Source: Anaerolineales bacterium
Lineage (GTDB): Bacteria; Chloroflexota; Anaerolineae; Anaerolineales; UBA6663
Direction of reading: 5' to 3'
Assembly: GCA_020850595.1 (NCBI GenBank)
Contig: JADZEK010000044.1
Span: 18,908 to 82,907 of the forward strand
DNA length: 64,000 bases
The notes beneath the pieces are model-generated. The model saw only the letters and a program-made list of their open reading frames with translations. It was not told the DNA's origin and searched no databases. A program made the position numbers and the translations under genes. This document shows, in pieces, positions 60,745-64,000 of this stretch; positions within the stretch are counted from its first letter, which is position 1, and each line of letters opens with the position of its first letter.

Positions 60745-61152
60745 ATGGACGACCTGTACCGCGAAGTCATTCTTGATCATTACAAGAACCCGCGCCACCA
60801 CGGCAAACTCGAGCCGCACGATTTTTCGTACGAAGACGAAAACCCGCTGTGCGGCGACAAGCTGCGGATTGACGTGCGGTTGGACGAGAGCGGCCAGCGC
60901 GTGGCGGAGGTGGCTTTCACCGGGCGCGGGTGCGCGATCTCACAGGCTTCGGCCTCGCTGCTGACGGAGGCCGTGGTGGGCAAGACGCTGGACGAGGTGA
61001 AAGCCCTGGCCAAGGACGACATCCTGGATCTGCTGGGCATCGAGCTGGGGCCGGTGCGCCTGAAGTGCGCGCTGCTGTCGTTGAAGGTGCTGAAGGCCGG
61101 GGCGTACGGCCTGGCCGGGCAGGAGTATCACGACCACGACGACGAGGCGTAG
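60745..61152 (+). CDS. sufU: IscU/SufU-family scaffold or sulfur-transfer protein
   Basis: A 135-residue IscU-type protein with C36 and D38 (NPLCGD), C63 (GRGCAISQASAS) and C108 (RLKCALLSL). Lys precedes the third Cys, as in SufU, whereas IscU has His. The ~45-residue spacing between the second and third Cys lacks the ~19-residue insertion usual in Firmicute SufU. It probably accepts sulfur from SufS. The C-terminus is Asp/His-rich. Confidence 0.9.
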   Translation: MDDLYREVILDHYKNPRHHGKLEPHDFSYEDENPLCGDKLRIDVRLDESGQRVAEVAFTGRGCAISQASASLLTEAVVGKTLDEVKALAKDDILDLLGIELGPVRLKCALLSLKVLKAGAYGLAGQEYHDHDDEA

Positions 61153-61177
61153 CCGCGTCGGCTGGGGAAGAAGCGCT

Positions 61178-61528
61178 ATGGCTTACTACGACAAGGCGGA
61201 CCCGGCCACGGCCGACTACGTGGCGGTGGCGACGACGGACGAACTGCCGAACGGCAGCCGCAAGCTGCTGGAGATTGACGGGCGCGTTCTGGCCGTGTTC
61301 AACATCGCCGGGACGTATTATTGCATTGCTGATGTGTGCTCGCATGACGACGGCCCGGTGGCGGAGGGGGAATTGCAGGATCACGAGATCGAGTGCCCGC
61401 GCCACGGCGCGCACTTTGACGTGCGCACGGGCAAGGTGCTTAGCTTCCCCGCGATTGTGGACATCCCGGCTTACCCGGTGCGGGTAGACGGCGAGCAAGT
61501 GCTGGTCGGCCTGCCGCCGGCCGAATAA
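61178..61528 (+). CDS. Rieske-type [2Fe-2S] ferredoxin
   Basis: A 116-residue small Rieske protein of the NirD/dioxygenase-ferredoxin type. The ligands lie in VCSHDDGPVAEG (C-x-H) and ECPRHGAHFDVRTG (C-x2-H). No membrane helix is seen, so it is soluble. It follows sufU by 25 nt; Rieske genes in suf operons are known in Actinobacteria, suggesting an electron supply or regulatory role. Confidence 0.9.
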   Translation: MAYYDKADPATADYVAVATTDELPNGSRKLLEIDGRVLAVFNIAGTYYCIADVCSHDDGPVAEGELQDHEIECPRHGAHFDVRTGKVLSFPAIVDIPAYPVRVDGEQVLVGLPPAE

Positions 61529-63682
<2,154 letters not shown>

Positions 63683-63777
63683 GGGGGCTGTGTTCAGCGC
63701 GGGGCAAGTGCATTATATTTCCGTTCACTGAGAGAGTGCCGAAAGTGGCTCAGAAGTTGGCCGCCAGCGATCATTAC

Positions 63778-63950
63778 CCGGGAGGCTGCGCGTCACCGGC
63801 CACAAGGCTACGCCAGGATGACGGACCTGAGGCCGGGTTGCTCAGAAAATAAACGGGTGACACTGAGAAATGGCCGGGACGCTGCGCGTCACCGGCCACA
63901 AGGCTACGCCCGGATGACCGACCTGAGGCCGGGTTGCTCAGAAACTAAAC
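63778..63950. repeat. 96-bp-period direct repeat downstream of ligA
   Basis: Two ~75-bp copies (63778- and 63874-) share CCGGGA, GCTGCGCGTCACCGGCCACA and onward to GCTCAGAAA with only ~4 mismatches, separated by ~21 bp. Each contains CTGAG-n9-CTCAG, a small hairpin. No ORF matches. The region 63683-64000 holds no other gene. Confidence 0.8.
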
Positions 63951-64000
63951 CCGGTACGATCAAAGGGTCAGCCTGATCCTGGGTTGAGATTCCTCACCCC

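Overview
The window is GC-rich, densely packed bacterial chromosome. No rRNA, tRNA, CRISPR array or complete transposon was seen. Several traits together suggest a member of the Chloroflexota (Anaerolineae-like). They are an exported protein ending in a Y-L-P-L tail, a Thr/Pro-rich membrane-anchored protein, an endonuclease-type MutL, a SUF operon that includes a Rieske protein, and DUF309 and amylo-1,6-glucosidase genes. This placement is an inference from gene content, not from a marker phylogeny.

Layout. (1) 1-3269, minus strand: a partial CoA-transferase, a small membrane protein, an ADP-ribosylglycohydrolase, a HAD nucleotidase and a C39-like protease. (2) 3361-12759, minus strand: one long operon headed by a TetR regulator. 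It encodes thiolase, a PRPP-synthetase-like protein, 3-hydroxyacyl-CoA dehydrogenase, enoyl-CoA hydratase, a small membrane protein, two acyl-CoA dehydrogenases and both ETF subunits, so it looks like a complete fatty-acid or acyl-CoA beta-oxidation unit with its electron carrier. (3) 12988-23000: mutL, a secreted DOMON-like protein, a DUF3048 pseudogene, a cyclase/formamidase, a glycogen-debranching-type glucosidase, a FabL-like enoyl-ACP reductase, a receiver-DUF309 fusion and an M48 protease. (4) 23031-26804: three Complex-I/Hyf-like membrane subunits without catalytic partners. (5) 26953-32696: two glycosyltransferases, then a coiled-coil protein next to pgeF-yggS-yggT-yggU. (6) 32936-43455: a tightly overlapping purine operon, purL-Q-C-F-D-M-N-guaB. 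(7) 43554-49627: a lipoprotein/CopC pair, an ABC-F gene preceded by what looks like a ribosome-controlled attenuator, an ABC exporter and ybaK. (8) 49631-53393: two DppB/DppC-like permeases, a beta-helix protein and an array of paired AACCGGCA motifs. (9) 53763-63682: a zinc-ribbon protein, a DUF59 protein and SufR-like regulator divergent from sufC-sufB-sufD-(85-aa protein)-sufS-sufU-Rieske, then ligA. A 96-bp-period direct repeat closes the window.

Regulatory reading. Many genes outside operon interiors have a TAnnnT hexamer only 6-8 nt before the start codon, which suggests frequent leaderless transcription. Others have a conventional promoter and Shine-Dalgarno sequence. The clearest regulatory structures are four. 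The first is the ABC-F leader: extended -10, AGGAGG, a six-codon peptide, then a perfect 12-bp terminator stem. The second is the TetR promoter, whose -10 lies inside a perfect 8-5-8 palindrome. The third is the sufR/sufC divergent promoter pair with a palindrome between the sufR -10 and -35. The fourth is the symmetric divergent promoter of the M48 protease and the Hyf-like genes.

The most interesting observations are the ABC-F attenuator, the AACCGGCA array, the G-quadruplex-like tandem repeat inside the suf operon, the orphan Hyf-like trio that appears to lack conserved charged residues, and the PRPP-synthetase-like gene inside the beta-oxidation operon. All functional statements come from reading motifs; no search was run.
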